This document shows, one piece after another, positions 53,666-64,000 of a DNA stretch of 64,000 nt. The position numbers and the translations under genes were made by a program. This DNA is from Albugo candida. Its lineage: Eukaryota; Oomycota; Peronosporomycetes; Albuginales. Each line of letters begins with the position of its first letter. Position 1 is the stretch's first letter. The stretch spans positions 248,001 to 312,000 of the forward strand of contig JBDOQK010000002.1 in assembly GCA_040437565.1 (NCBI GenBank), written 5' to 3'. Below the pieces are notes generated by a model, which worked only from the letters and a program-made list of their open reading frames with translations, was not told the origin of the DNA and did no database searches.

Positions 53666-54794
53666 AAACATATGCTAGCTAGTAGGGCTGCAAATGAATC
53701 CAACTTTCAGATATAACAAGAACAGCGTAAAAAGAGAAGTAGACAAGTGACCTGATTGGCTAGCGTACTTAGCAATAATTAAGTTTTGTGAGCTGTGATT
53801 GGTTAGATCAATTGTCTGGGGCCGTGATATTTTGTCTGTGGCCGTAGTATTTATGTCTGTGGTCATAGCAACTCCCATAATTAAAACAACTAGCTTATCT
53901 ACAAAAGGAAGTGGGATGGGTTGTGAAGTCAGTGATCTTACAATTCTATTTATCATAGCTACAGTGCACGACACCTATAACCAGCACCTCCACCCGGTAC
54001 GCAAGATTTTTTTGGGACACTCAATTACCCACTTGAACAAAAATCTCTCTCTATATCATAAAATTACATTGCCGTGGCTTTCTGACAATAGAGTCGGATT
54101 TTTGCAAAATTTATTTTTGATGAAGTTAGAAGCCTTTGAAGTTCGGCAAATTTTCGTGATTATGTATGGAGCTATGGAAATTTGGCCGGACATCNNNNNN
54201 NNNNNNNNNNNNNNNNNNNNNNNNNNNNNNNNNNNNNNNNNNNNNNNNNNNNNNNNNNNNNNNNNNNNNNNNNNNNNNNNNNNNNNNNNNNNNNGCAGGT
54301 GTTTTTTGCGCTTTGATAGTTGTACCATGTTGCCTAGCGAATGTTTTTTGCTGTTTAGAATGTTTGAGGGTGTTGGTTATGTATCTACTGTATGTAGTCT
54401 ACAAATATATCTCCATAGGTGTCCACCCTATAGTTTCGCGTTACATATTAATGTCGGATTCCGATTGGTTCACAGAACAGGTATTTCTCACGTAATTGGT
54501 TCACAAAACAGGTTTTTGTCACGTTAGAAGTATACTTTGCATGAAATAGATTTTTGGAAATTTGGCCGCAAAAATATGGGGGTGTCGGTTACAGGGTCGT
54601 GCACTATGTAAGAAAAAAAATGAGCCAAAGGATGTTTTTAAAGTGCGCTACCATACGTCACCTTCAGTATATTGCGGTAGCTGTGAGCGCAAATCGCGAG
54701 TAGTCATCATGGATGAATTTCGTCGATCTAGAATTATATCTGCGTGACCCACACCGATACGACGACAATAGGGTATACAAGACGAGCAAGCTTT
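53666..54794. other. Gene-free stretch with one gap
   Basis: It contains several GATTGGYTA motifs and the 100-N gap 54195-54294, whose flanks do not match each other. Open frames exist but cross the gap or lack structure. Confidence 0.4.
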
Positions 54795-55163
54795 ATGCGA
54801 CATGTCGTCCGCTACCTATCGCTTCTATCGATCAGTATTACACATGTTTGTGTCGGCATAACCGCTGCACCGGCTCTTCGCGTCTCCGTCCAGCCTCTTT
54901 ACCCTGATGCCCTAATGCGTTCGTCTTCTCTCTCAGGTATTCTGGTTCTATTCTGCCCAATATCTCAATTCTTTGCAGTGTGCACATGTGCCACACACGG
55001 AATCAGCCATTCAACATCCCCAATCAACCAAATCGACGCAGCGTATGATGAAAGCTTATTATGCTTGATCTGTATTCGTAAATGCTTACTGTGTGACTCA
55101 GCTCTTCATGTGGTTTTCTTCCATAGAGTAAACAAAGCCTGCAAAAGCCTGGTTCAAGCATAG
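54795..55163 (+). CDS. Possible secreted cysteine-rich protein, 122 aa
   Basis: The frame from the ATG at 54795 starts MRHVVRYLSLLSISITHVCV followed by GITAAPA, which resembles a signal peptide with a cleavage site after AAPA or nearby. The rest has ten or so cysteines and a second hydrophobic stretch (SGILVLFCPISQFFAVCTC) that could instead be a membrane helix. No homologue recognised. It may be a chance frame in a repeat-rich region. Confidence 0.28.
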   Translation: MRHVVRYLSLLSISITHVCVGITAAPALRVSVQPLYPDALMRSSSLSGILVLFCPISQFFAVCTCATHGISHSTSPINQIDAAYDESLLCLICIRKCLLCDSALHVVFFHRVNKACKSLVQA

Positions 55164-58040
55164 ATCCTGTGATACATTTGTTGCATTTCTGGTGCATATC
55201 CTACTTGAACTAGTTGGTGAGGGAGTAGAGGAAGAATGGTTCCTCATTTTACGTTCGCTTCACGCTCTGGGATGTCCAGTATTTTTGATACTTTTGGAGA
55301 AACTGGTTCGTGCATAGGACGCGTGTTACCGACGTGGAAAGAGTACTTTAGTACTTTTATTTTTTTCCCTTCGAGCTGGTACGAAATGTCAAAGTATGCG
55401 AGAAAATTGCATAGCGAAAGCTACTCTACCCTATGAGAAAACAATTTTCTCCAATACCTTCGGAACGTCCACGTTTTGGTCAACCTGGTCCTTATTGATT
55501 GGATTTGAGAGAAGCACCAGCCACGGCAACAAGGAAACAGCAACAAAAAACAAAAAAACAAAAACAACAATACGCACTAAGACTTGCAACCAGCAAAACA
55601 AATACAACCAACATCCAGCACCAAAAGCACTCGTGGTGCTCCCACATTAGGTGGAGTAGGCAGTTCCAAGACAAATATTGGAGGCGAAAAAATCGGAACG
55701 AAAGCTCTCCGGCCAAATATCGTATAAGTTCAAAGCTCTTCCCAGTAGCACGCTGTTAGGAGCACGGGACTTACTGCAAATCTCTCTTCCCATCAGCAGG
55801 AGTCTACACGCAGCTGGCAAGCACACGAGATAAACGTAACCGGGTGTAGCCGCTCCAACAAATGTTCCCCATAAGAACCACCTCTTCCTCGCCCAATGGT
55901 GGCGACTAGCAATTACTCCGCTGTGCTCGCAGCCATGGAGGTAGAGAGTGAAGAAGTAAATGCGGTTCCAACCCGGATAATGAAATACCATTCAGATTGT
56001 TCCCGTGAAAGCACGGATGCCAAACACGGTGGCCACTTCAAAAGAGGCGGCACACTTTTATTAAAACGTCATACAGCGGTCGAAAAAGCGGATCGATTGA
56101 CCAGAATTGCTGAATAGGGAAGCTCATGGAAATCCATTCTAGAACGCTCTTCACCCGCTCCAGCCGGACTAGAGTATCCAAGCCGATGCACGCATCCCAC
56201 ATATGCGCAGACTAGTTCAGTTCAGCACCAACCAAAAAAAACCTTCGGGAAGCACTAGATCATCAGATCACCATGAATGGGGTTCTTATCTCTTGCATGA
56301 TGTCAAACGTTCACGCGTTGAAAGCAGTTGCACATCCCCTTCGAGTCAGTCGCGTTTTTGAAGCACACAATCTCAGGAAAATGTTAAAGTAATGCGTTGG
56401 TGGAAGTTGGTTCCACAGGTAGGTCACTGTTCGACTCGAGCAATCAATGCTCTTGAGTTTATGGAGCTTAGATTTCTTTGCACTTTCCCGACGTTCTACA
56501 CCAATGATCACTGGATCCAATATCCTGTAGATGGGATAGTAATTTGGATTCTGAGTCATCATTGTCGTTTACTGCCTCTCAATATACCCTAATATTTACG
56601 CTCTGATTTGGGCATCAAGTTTTGTGAAAATGGTTCGGAGTTGAACGGCGAAGGGGTCTGCTCAATGAACGACGAGATCTTCGTCAATAATAGCTATTTC
56701 CCAGAAGAAACTGCAGCACTCCACCTCGCCATACAAGATGGTATAGACGAAGCTGATCGCCGGCCCACTTCAGCGTTAATCAAAGGGATCCTCAATCATA
56801 TCAACGTGAAACAACATTTTAGCACTCAGAATGGAATTTATCAAAATGGTCATCTTATTATCGACCACGTCCCCTCACAATACTCCATTCCTCGTGATCA
56901 AGGAACCAAGTCTCGCGATCGCACAAAATGTTTGTGAATTAACACGGCAGTGTTCTTCTACATCAAACTCAAAGTCGCAATGGCGATGTGATGACAATCA
57001 TTCGCTCAGACTTTCCTGGTTATACAACAGCGGGAGAAATCACCAAGCGAAGTATTCACTGGTATTCCGTGTTCTCATTTACGATCTACCGGTGTATACT
57101 CACAATATATACGTACCTAACGAACCTTAGGAGAGAGTGTTTTCTTTGAGTTATTCCTCTATAACAATTTCGAATCGACCGGAACACATCTCGCACTTGC
57201 TGATTTCACACCACTCGTTCCAGCTATCAATCATTCGAGAGGAAAAATCCGTGAGGAACCATGTCGATTAACGTGTTTAGAATGGGTTTCGTAGATGAGG
57301 TGGTAGACGCTTGGCGAGCCCACCATCCGGCTGACAAAATATTCATAGGCCCGCTACCGCGCAAGATTCGATGAAGTTAACAGAGTATCCATTCATTATA
57401 ATGTTGATACCTAACATAGATCGAATATTCTCGTTCTGTGTTGCAAAATCTGCGTCTCTTCACCCACAAATGTGTAAATCTGGGCTAGGTTGATGAGAAC
57501 TCCGACTTGTTTTAGATTTTGATCTCACTTTTCGTCAATGAGTGACCCAAAATAGTTGGATGTTAGACTGGTTTTGAGTCAACTTGATTGAAGTTGTCGA
57601 TCATTAGTGACATGCATGCTTCCTGGAAATGTTTATCACACTCCTGCCTCGGCTACACTCAACTTTCATACCAAGATTGCATCTATATTGATCAAGTTTT
57701 CAGTTCTGAATCCTTGCTTCGAGCGGAACGTAATACTGTTAATTACCTTCAAAAAGGCCTGCTCCAATCAGCATGCCGCCAACAATTAAAGCAACATTTG
57801 TGAATTCATGTTCCGCTTGTAGAATTGAATTGCACGAATCCGTCTTTCATCGATTAAGCCCTAGCTTTATTGCAAATAGATTCGATATGATCGTGTTCCA
57901 TGTGGTGGCTGCCTGCTTTAAAGTATAAAAATCCGGCTCAACTTGGAAACGTCGTTCGATGTCCGACTTCTAACTCTAGAGAACACATGCTAAATCCCAT
58001 TTTGGACGCTCGATGGATCCGCAGACGACGCAGCATCTAA
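55164..58040. other. No supported gene
   Basis: Short frames only, for example 56608-56937, which is fairly protein-like but has no recognised domain or signal. An A-rich tract (CAACAAAAAACAAAAAAACA) occurs at 55540-55570. Confidence 0.4.
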
Positions 58041-58408
58041 CACTTTGGTTTATTCCCCTCCCATACAAGAGTTTGCATTGAATCGATACCCCTTTGAGTG
58101 GCCACATGGATACACTTCTTCCATCATACGATCAAGAACTGCCGAATACCCCCATTATCTTTCTTTGTGTGATANNNNNNNNNNNNNNNNNNNNNNNNNN
58201 NNNNNNNNNNNNNNNNNNNNNNNNNNNNNNNNNNNNNNNNNNNNNNNNNNNNNNNNNNNNNNNNNNNNNNNNNNCACTTTGGTTTATTCCCCTCCCATAC
58301 AAGAGTTTGCATTGAATCGATACCCCTTTGAGTGGCCACATGGATACACTTCTTCCATCATACGATCAAGAACTGCCGAATACCCCCATTATCTTTCTTT
58401 GTGTGATA
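58041..58408. repeat. 134-bp direct repeat around gap 58175-58274
   Basis: 58041-58174 equals 58275-58408, separated by 100 N. Confidence 0.95.
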
Positions 58409-58699
58409 CCCTCGATGACAGCGTATTTCTCAGCTAAGTCGGATCAACCTCATACTTGCAGCAGGAGAGCATCAATTGAAGTAGGTGACACATGGGGTTT
58501 ATAGTAGCCAAATGCAATAAGTCTTACCTTATAACCCTTCTTTTATGTCTTCTTTGTCATTCCTCTTAAATAAATCATGGTGCCGATCACTTTCTAGATT
58601 GATGAGAGTTTTACAACTGTCACAATTGTTTTTTCAATGCTGCCATCTCCGCTTTGATGATATCAAACCGCTTCTCCTCTATTATGCTGAATTGAATAA

Positions 58700-60600
58700 G
58701 AGATCATTCACGTGGGAGAGCAACGTCTAAAAGTGATAGATACGGCTTCCTCGCATAATATGTGGTCTAGAATGCTTACCAAGACCAAAAAATTCACTAT
58801 CATCATATCTTCTCTGCTTCCGCTTTATAGACGTGGTAAGAAAATCGTCTATAAAGAATTTTCTTGAGTATAATGAAGATGGCTGTTGAGTTTTTTCCAT
58901 TTCGGAATCAGCATGATGCCTTGTTACACTATCAACTGATTGGTCAGCCTTATCATGGTCGTAGCCACTCTTCGTCACATAGATTTATTTCAAGTAAGCT
59001 TCCGCCACTTGGCCTTACTTCTTTTTGTTGGTACTTGAGACACAGCTGTTCATACCGCCACCTGATTTTCTGAATCGATCAGTCGATGTCCCCTTGGCCA
59101 GTGTCGAATACCTGTCAAACATAGAATAGCATTCTTTGTCATCTGTCATCCAGCTTTTGTCGCTTCACCTTATAGATCTTTGTAGAACGCTTGGAAGCAG
59201 TAACACACAAGTTGCTCAAATTCGGCTAAGTTTAGTAGTATACTTCAATTCGTTTCTTGGATTTTCAAACGGATCATAAATGCGATTGACGATTTAAACC
59301 ACCAAATTGTTTGCTTCCGTTCACCATGCTTGTCTTCCATGATATCATATGACGAGCTCTCTCCATGCGTATAGGGCTTATTCACTCAGCTAGTCCGTTT
59401 TGTTTAAGGTGATTAAGACACAGTTGTATAGTCCATAACCACGGCAATTCGACAAGACTTGACCATTTTATTGTTGATCTATTCCCCCCTCATGTTGTCG
59501 GTACCGATACACTTAGCTTTCTGTCAATTTGGTTCACCATGCAAGCTTTTTACTCTACACAGACCTCGCTCTTCGATTCGATGCTACAGGCGACTGTATA
59601 TCTTGAGTAAATGTCGATGAAAGTGACAACGTACTTCGCAGCACTGTGTGATTTTGGTTTGGATGGGATCCGACTCGTCACTATCTACAAGTTAAGAGCT
59701 CGGCTGTCTTGAGCTGACTGCACTATGCTTTTGGTAGCGGTTCCACATTCATTTTCTCATTGATACATATTTCAAACATTTGATAATCACCAGGTCGATT
59801 TACATCCAAATTTAGTCCATGAATACATTTGTGACTCTTATGAAATCTGACATGATATATGTCCCATACATTTTTTCCAATTCGATTGAACATCGCCACA
59901 CGGAACTTGCCTCTTTTCTTACGTATTCTTAACACCAAAGCTGATGCTGGAAAGAGTCGACGATCCCGATACCAAAAGCATATCATGAATTTTGACTCGT
60001 GTATTATGTTTCAGCTTTTGTGGCTGTCATCTTTATGTCGTTTGCTACATGGATCTAAATCCGATGACTTGAGGAGATCGAGATCCGTGAATTCTTCTTC
60101 GAACAAACTCATGTAGCTGCAGGCACTAATTACCAGTTACGTAATTAGCGCATGCTCTTTGTTTGGTTGTTGTCCTGGTTGCAATCAATGTCTTCGAGCT
60201 AAAATATTTTATGAATTACAGGTCCGCAGCGAAAAAAATTCCCGTTAAGCTTCTGTGGTGTTCTATTCTGCTGTTTGGATTGCAGCGATTTGTATGCCAG
60301 ATGATTCATCTCCTTCGCTCGCATCATGTCCATCTTTGGTATGTTTTTACCAATCGAGCAACAGTCATTCGATAGAATTTTTTATAATTGGAGGACTTGT
60401 TCATCTTAACCCATGCTATCTCGATTGCGGCGACTATTCTGCAAAACTCCTCAAGTGTCATGGGATGCTTAAAGGACTTTCCTGTCTTTTCAATCTTAAA
60501 TTCGTGAACTTGTCGTCTCAACATTATAAAAGTTTTAGTGATTTGTCAAACAGTAACGTTCGATAGATTCTCCCACGCTTAGGTTATGCTTATATCTTGA
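58700..60600 (-). mobile_element. Decayed Ty1/copia-type retrotransposon fragment
   Basis: Read on the minus strand, the order is gag-like (about 60320-60530, HEFKIEKTGKS and HPMTLEEFCRI), then a gag-pre-integrase zinc-binding block (59723-59986, SHKCIHGLNLD...CINEKM), then integrase core (59583-59640, VVTFIDIYSRYTVAC; then a remnant of the DNGGEY motif; then QNGLAE near 59390 and MERARHMISW near 59350). These are hallmark copia integrase pieces. Stops and frame changes interrupt all of it, so it is inactive. I did not find a clear reverse transcriptase or the two LTRs. Confidence 0.72.
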
Positions 60601-61928
60601 CGCATCAAGGATTTATCTGCCGTTTGACCATGTTCCCAATTATTGCATCATTGACTCTCAACATTCCCAATGCCGGGTTGTCCTCATACTTCATCTTCAT
60701 TGCGCTGAAATATCTTTGGACGTTCTGCTCTGCTAGCTTTAAGTGAGCATTTATTCACATACGAAACAACTCTCTTCTTGACAAAAGGAGGTACTGTTTC
60801 TTTGAACTCGATCGCACAATTTGTTGATAAGAAGGCTGCTACAGTGGATAGCTTGGGGCACGGTGTTCGAAGAAAATGAAGAAGGGTCCGCCCAGCTCGT
60901 TAAGGTTGTTTTCCCGTGGTAATTATATATAGACACCCTTTTGTACTACAGATTGGTGGCTACCTACTACATTCTAATCACTAGTATAATACGCTCTGAA
61001 GAGACCGGTCTGACTCCTGTGCAGTTATACTCTGGTGTAGTTGCCCGCGGCCTAGACAAGCCCATGTCTTCATACATTAGTAGGCTGATATTTGCGGGGA
61101 AGAATCTTTTCCTCCTGAAAGGGCTTCACCTCAGCCCATCCACCTCAGCTCAGTTGAAGTTGTCTGTATCTTTAAAACTAGAATTAGACTAATTGACTTC
61201 TGTGGTCACCTAGGCTATCTTGAATAACATATATACATATAATAACGTTTCGTGAAAGTACCTGTGAGAGATGATAATATGTCTTCTCGTTGATAGTCCT
61301 GTATTGCGGTAGCCTCCACCACCACAATACGAGACTGTGTCGAGGATGTAGATGATGTGAAGGCTGTAAAATGGTCAAAAAATATCGTATTTTTTCCAAA
61401 TTGATGTGCGCCACACTAGGCTTAACGCAGCCATCCAACAAAGACTACAATCCGAGCTGCACTTGCATTTCGACTTACCTGTGCCGTACCCGCAGTAATG
61501 ATCTTCGAATTCTAAAAACAGCACCGAATGAACCTTGTGTTGCGAGCTGATCCAGTACCTTTGCAAGCCGAATGCGTTCCTCTTGGTCGTAACACTGTCT
61601 TCGAAAGTACCGAACGTGCGCACTAAACGTGGTGTAAATGACGGAAAGTGCTGGAACTGTCGGAGTTGCTGATCGATGATCGAACAAACGACGATTCCGA
61701 TCTGTCCAGACGAAGTGCNNNNNNNNNNNNNNNNNNNNNNNNNNNNNNNNNNNNNNNNNNNNNNNNNNNNNNNNNNNNNNNNNNNNNNNNNNNNNNNNNN
61801 NNNNNNNNNNNNNNNNNNTCTTTTGTTTTTTGGGGTGTAATATTCTGCTGCAGTAATTATTTTTGGATAACTTACATCAGCAAGTACTATCATCTCATGT
61901 CTGTATTTGTGGGAGGGCGGGCGGCGGC
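60601..61928. other. Unclear, coding-like fragment and one gap
   Basis: A minus-strand piece near 61480-61690 reads VRYFRRQCYDQEERIRLAKVL and is protein-like, but no gene structure could be built. Gap 61719-61818 has non-matching flanks. Confidence 0.35.
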
Positions 61929-62479
61929 GTTATATTCAGACTACCATTGAATTGAGATGTCTCCGCGTGGTAACCATGGGATCCTAGTGCTCGTCCAGTT
62001 CGTATGCGAGCCAGTATACTTCCCTTTGTGATGAGTAAGGTATCAACGTTGGCGTATCTAGTCGAGAACCGATTACGTTTCTAACGTATCGGGTTTGAAA
62101 TCGGGCTGATATCTTTCTCGATATCGGTCCAAGGTACCTTCCAAATTTTACNNNNNNNNNNNNNNNNNNNNNNNNNNNNNNNNNNNNNNNNNNNNNNNNN
62201 NNNNNNNNNNNNNNNNNNNNNNNNNNNNNNNNNNNNNNNNNNNNNNNNNNNGGGGGGGTTATATTCAGACTACCATTGAATTGAGATGTCTCTGCGTGGT
62301 AACCATAGGATCCTAGTGCTCGTCCAGTTCGTATGCGAGCCAGTCCACTTCCCTTTGTGATGAGTAAGGTATCACCGTTGGTATCTAGTCGGGAACCGAT
62401 TGCGTTTCTAACGTATCGGGTTTGAAATTGGGCTGATATCTTTCTCGATATCGGTCCAAGGTACCTTCCAAATTTTTAC
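61929..62479. repeat. About 222-bp direct repeat around gap 62152-62251, copies diverged
   Basis: 61929-62151 matches 62258-62479 with about nine substitutions and a 3-nt indel. A palindrome GATATCTTTCTCGATATC lies in both copies. It is either two haplotypes or two copies of a repeat. Confidence 0.85.
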
Positions 62480-62643
62480 GTAAGAAGGGAACTAAAAAAA
62501 AAATGTACGTACTTTTACGTCGGAACAGTAAAGATCAAGCCATCGACGAAGCTGTCGTCCGGATTGCTCTGTGGAACCATAACGACCAAAACCGAACAGG
62601 GGTCAAAACCATACCTATTTTTTTTCCTGCGATGACATTAAGA

Positions 62644-62795
62644 CTAAAAAAAAAAAAAAAAAAAAAAANNNNNNNNNNNNNNNNNNNNNNNNNNNNNNNN
62701 NNNNNNNNNNNNNNNNNNNNNNNNNNNNNNNNNNNNNNNNNNNNNNNNNNNNNNNNNNNNNNNNNNNNCTAAAAAAAAAAAAAAAAAAAAAAAAA
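62644..62795. repeat. Poly-A tract interrupted by gap 62669-62768
   Basis: CT followed by more than 20 A on each side of a 100-N gap. The upstream 150 bases can be read as protein-like (DEAVVRIALWNHNDQNRTG). A retroposon tail is possible. Confidence 0.6.
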
Positions 62796-63642
62796 GGAAC
62801 CAAGTTGGAGAAATTTTGAAGCCTGATCTCACCAAAATGTTTGTGTAAAAAATCTAGCCTCCAAATGTGGATGCTAAGCTAATAGCTCCAGTCCGTTACG
62901 AGACCTGATAGAATCAGTTATTTCAGTTACATTGTTCTGAGCTCAGGCGATTTGATATAATGTGATAAAAGCCAATGCGGACAGATGCGCCACTTTTTCC
63001 AGAATCTTGCAATTCTCACATATACAGACGATCTCTTGCTCTAAGATAAAGATCAACTGGACGACCTCTCGTATCTAGAGAACACAGGATTTGAGATCGC
63101 TGCAGATGTTACAGAAATGCCGGTGAGCTTCTCCAATATCGCGGCTTGCTACTTTGTTTACATCCTTTCATTGTGTTGGTATCTTCTGGCTGAGGAGAGA
63201 TCAATGATACCTTTTTGCTTTTTCATGCTACTCTGGGATAGCTGGATACGATGCAATAAACTAGGAAAGCAACATACGTGTATCAAGTCTTGAATTTGAT
63301 GCAACTGAAAAATGCAGGTGATACCCAACTTCGCTAATTCATGATGTTACAGCCCTGATTTTGATGTGATCCAGATGTACCCGTTGTAAAATGCACACCA
63401 CCTATAACCTGTAGCTTTTTTTGGCCTTAGTAAATTCACTACTCTTTACGCATGAAATATCGCATTACAAAAACAGAGATTTTATATGATAGATGCAGTC
63501 TAGCGCTTCAAAACAAAAGGCTTGGATGTTAAATTTGATGATTTTTGGATAATTTATAAGGCTCTAAGAGTTGCCTTGTTTCTCTAGATTTAACTAGTAA
63601 TTTCTATCAAAGCGTAAAATTTGGCCGCCATCAGTGGGCATA
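62796..63642. other. No gene seen
   Basis: AT-rich sequence without a supported frame, leading up to the telomere-like tract. Confidence 0.4.
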
Positions 63643-63665
63643 TTAGGGTTTAGGGTTTAGGGTTT
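63643..63665 (+). repeat. Telomere-like tract, three TTTAGGG units
   Basis: TTAGGG-TTTAGGG-TTTAGGG-TTT. TTTAGGG is the telomere repeat known from oomycetes and plants. Here it is interstitial and short. Confidence 0.85.
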
Positions 63666-63757
63666 GAGTACAAGTGTAATATATCTTTATGTTATACTTA
63701 CAGCTTCATACAGTAGCTACTAAAGCATTGCTGTCTGTGTGAACTGAGTCTGGAACT

Positions 63758-63857
63758 NNNNNNNNNNNNNNNNNNNNNNNNNNNNNNNNNNNNNNNNNNN
63801 NNNNNNNNNNNNNNNNNNNNNNNNNNNNNNNNNNNNNNNNNNNNNNNNNNNNNNNNN
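63758..63857. other. Assembly gap, 100 N
   Basis: Exactly 100 N, flanks do not match. The remaining 143 bases to the window end hold no feature that I can support. Confidence 0.99.
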
Positions 63858-64000
63858 ATTTGGTTGGCCGGCCAGAGGATGATGTGCGAGGAATACCATG
63901 GATTGCGATATCCCATCTCCAAACATTCCATTCCGCATCACCGGTTGCTTTCCTCCCGGTCCAAGATTCATCCGTTGAGATACGAGAGCATCTTCAGCAA

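Noticed and set aside
1-64000. CRISPR arrays, bacterial operons, tRNA and rRNA genes
   Set aside because: The window is eukaryotic, and I saw no regular spaced repeats, cloverleaf with a conserved TTCGA loop, or rRNA core sequence. A tRNA scan could still find one that I missed by eye.

Overview
This window reads as nuclear DNA of a stramenopile, most likely an oomycete and plausibly a white-rust genome such as Albugo. Coding blocks are interrupted by very short GT-AG introns (about 40 to 68 nt). Genes sit tens of bases apart. The protein set (tubulin glycylase-like TTLL, C-terminally anchored aspartyl-protease family protein, CXC chromokinesin, VAP, COG6, PDS5) fits a flagellated eukaryote, and a short TTTAGGG tract matches the oomycete telomere repeat. 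The genus is inference; the introns and families are read from the sequence.

Layout. 1-7.5 kb: a hypothetical gene with a CaaX-like end, then a block with a small secreted-protein candidate that is written twice around a gap. 7.5-24 kb, gene dense: KIF4-type chromokinesin, COG6, a B-box-like zinc protein, one or two unknown genes, an HTH protein fused to a degenerate uracil-phosphoribosyltransferase domain, a polytopic protein resembling sphingomyelin synthase with its catalytic triad replaced, a calmodulin-lysine methyltransferase, a PfkB sugar kinase and an unknown gene. 25.6-36.5 kb: a VAP/MSP protein with a probable U12-type AT-AC intron, a Nop6-like RNA-binding protein, PDS5, a small ankyrin protein and a membrane-anchored aspartyl-protease-like protein with both catalytic motifs altered. 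36.5-42.5 kb: mostly broken, coding-like sequence. 42.5-49.1 kb: a mitochondrial MidA/NDUFAF7-like methyltransferase and a TTLL3/8-like ligase. 49.1-64 kb: gene-poor and repeat-rich, with inverted-repeat elements, a degenerate motif array, two small secreted-protein candidates, a decayed Ty1/copia element and a (TTTAGGG)3 tract.

Assembly quality matters here. There are 20 gaps, each exactly 100 N, and 16 are flanked by direct copies of the same sequence (25 bp to 2,347 bp). These look like unmerged contig overlaps, so several 'duplicated' reading frames are one gene. Some flank pairs differ by SNPs or indels, which suggests two haplotypes of a heterozygous diploid. Coordinates and protein lengths for the kinesin and the MidA-like gene are given after removing the repeated piece in thought.

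Most intact genes are unrelated housekeeping genes (mitosis and cohesion, Golgi tethering, ER contact, ribosome biogenesis, mitochondrial complex I assembly). The notable theme is three separate genes whose enzyme folds are recognisable but whose active-site motifs are changed: HTH-UPRTase, SMS-like, and aspartyl-protease-like.
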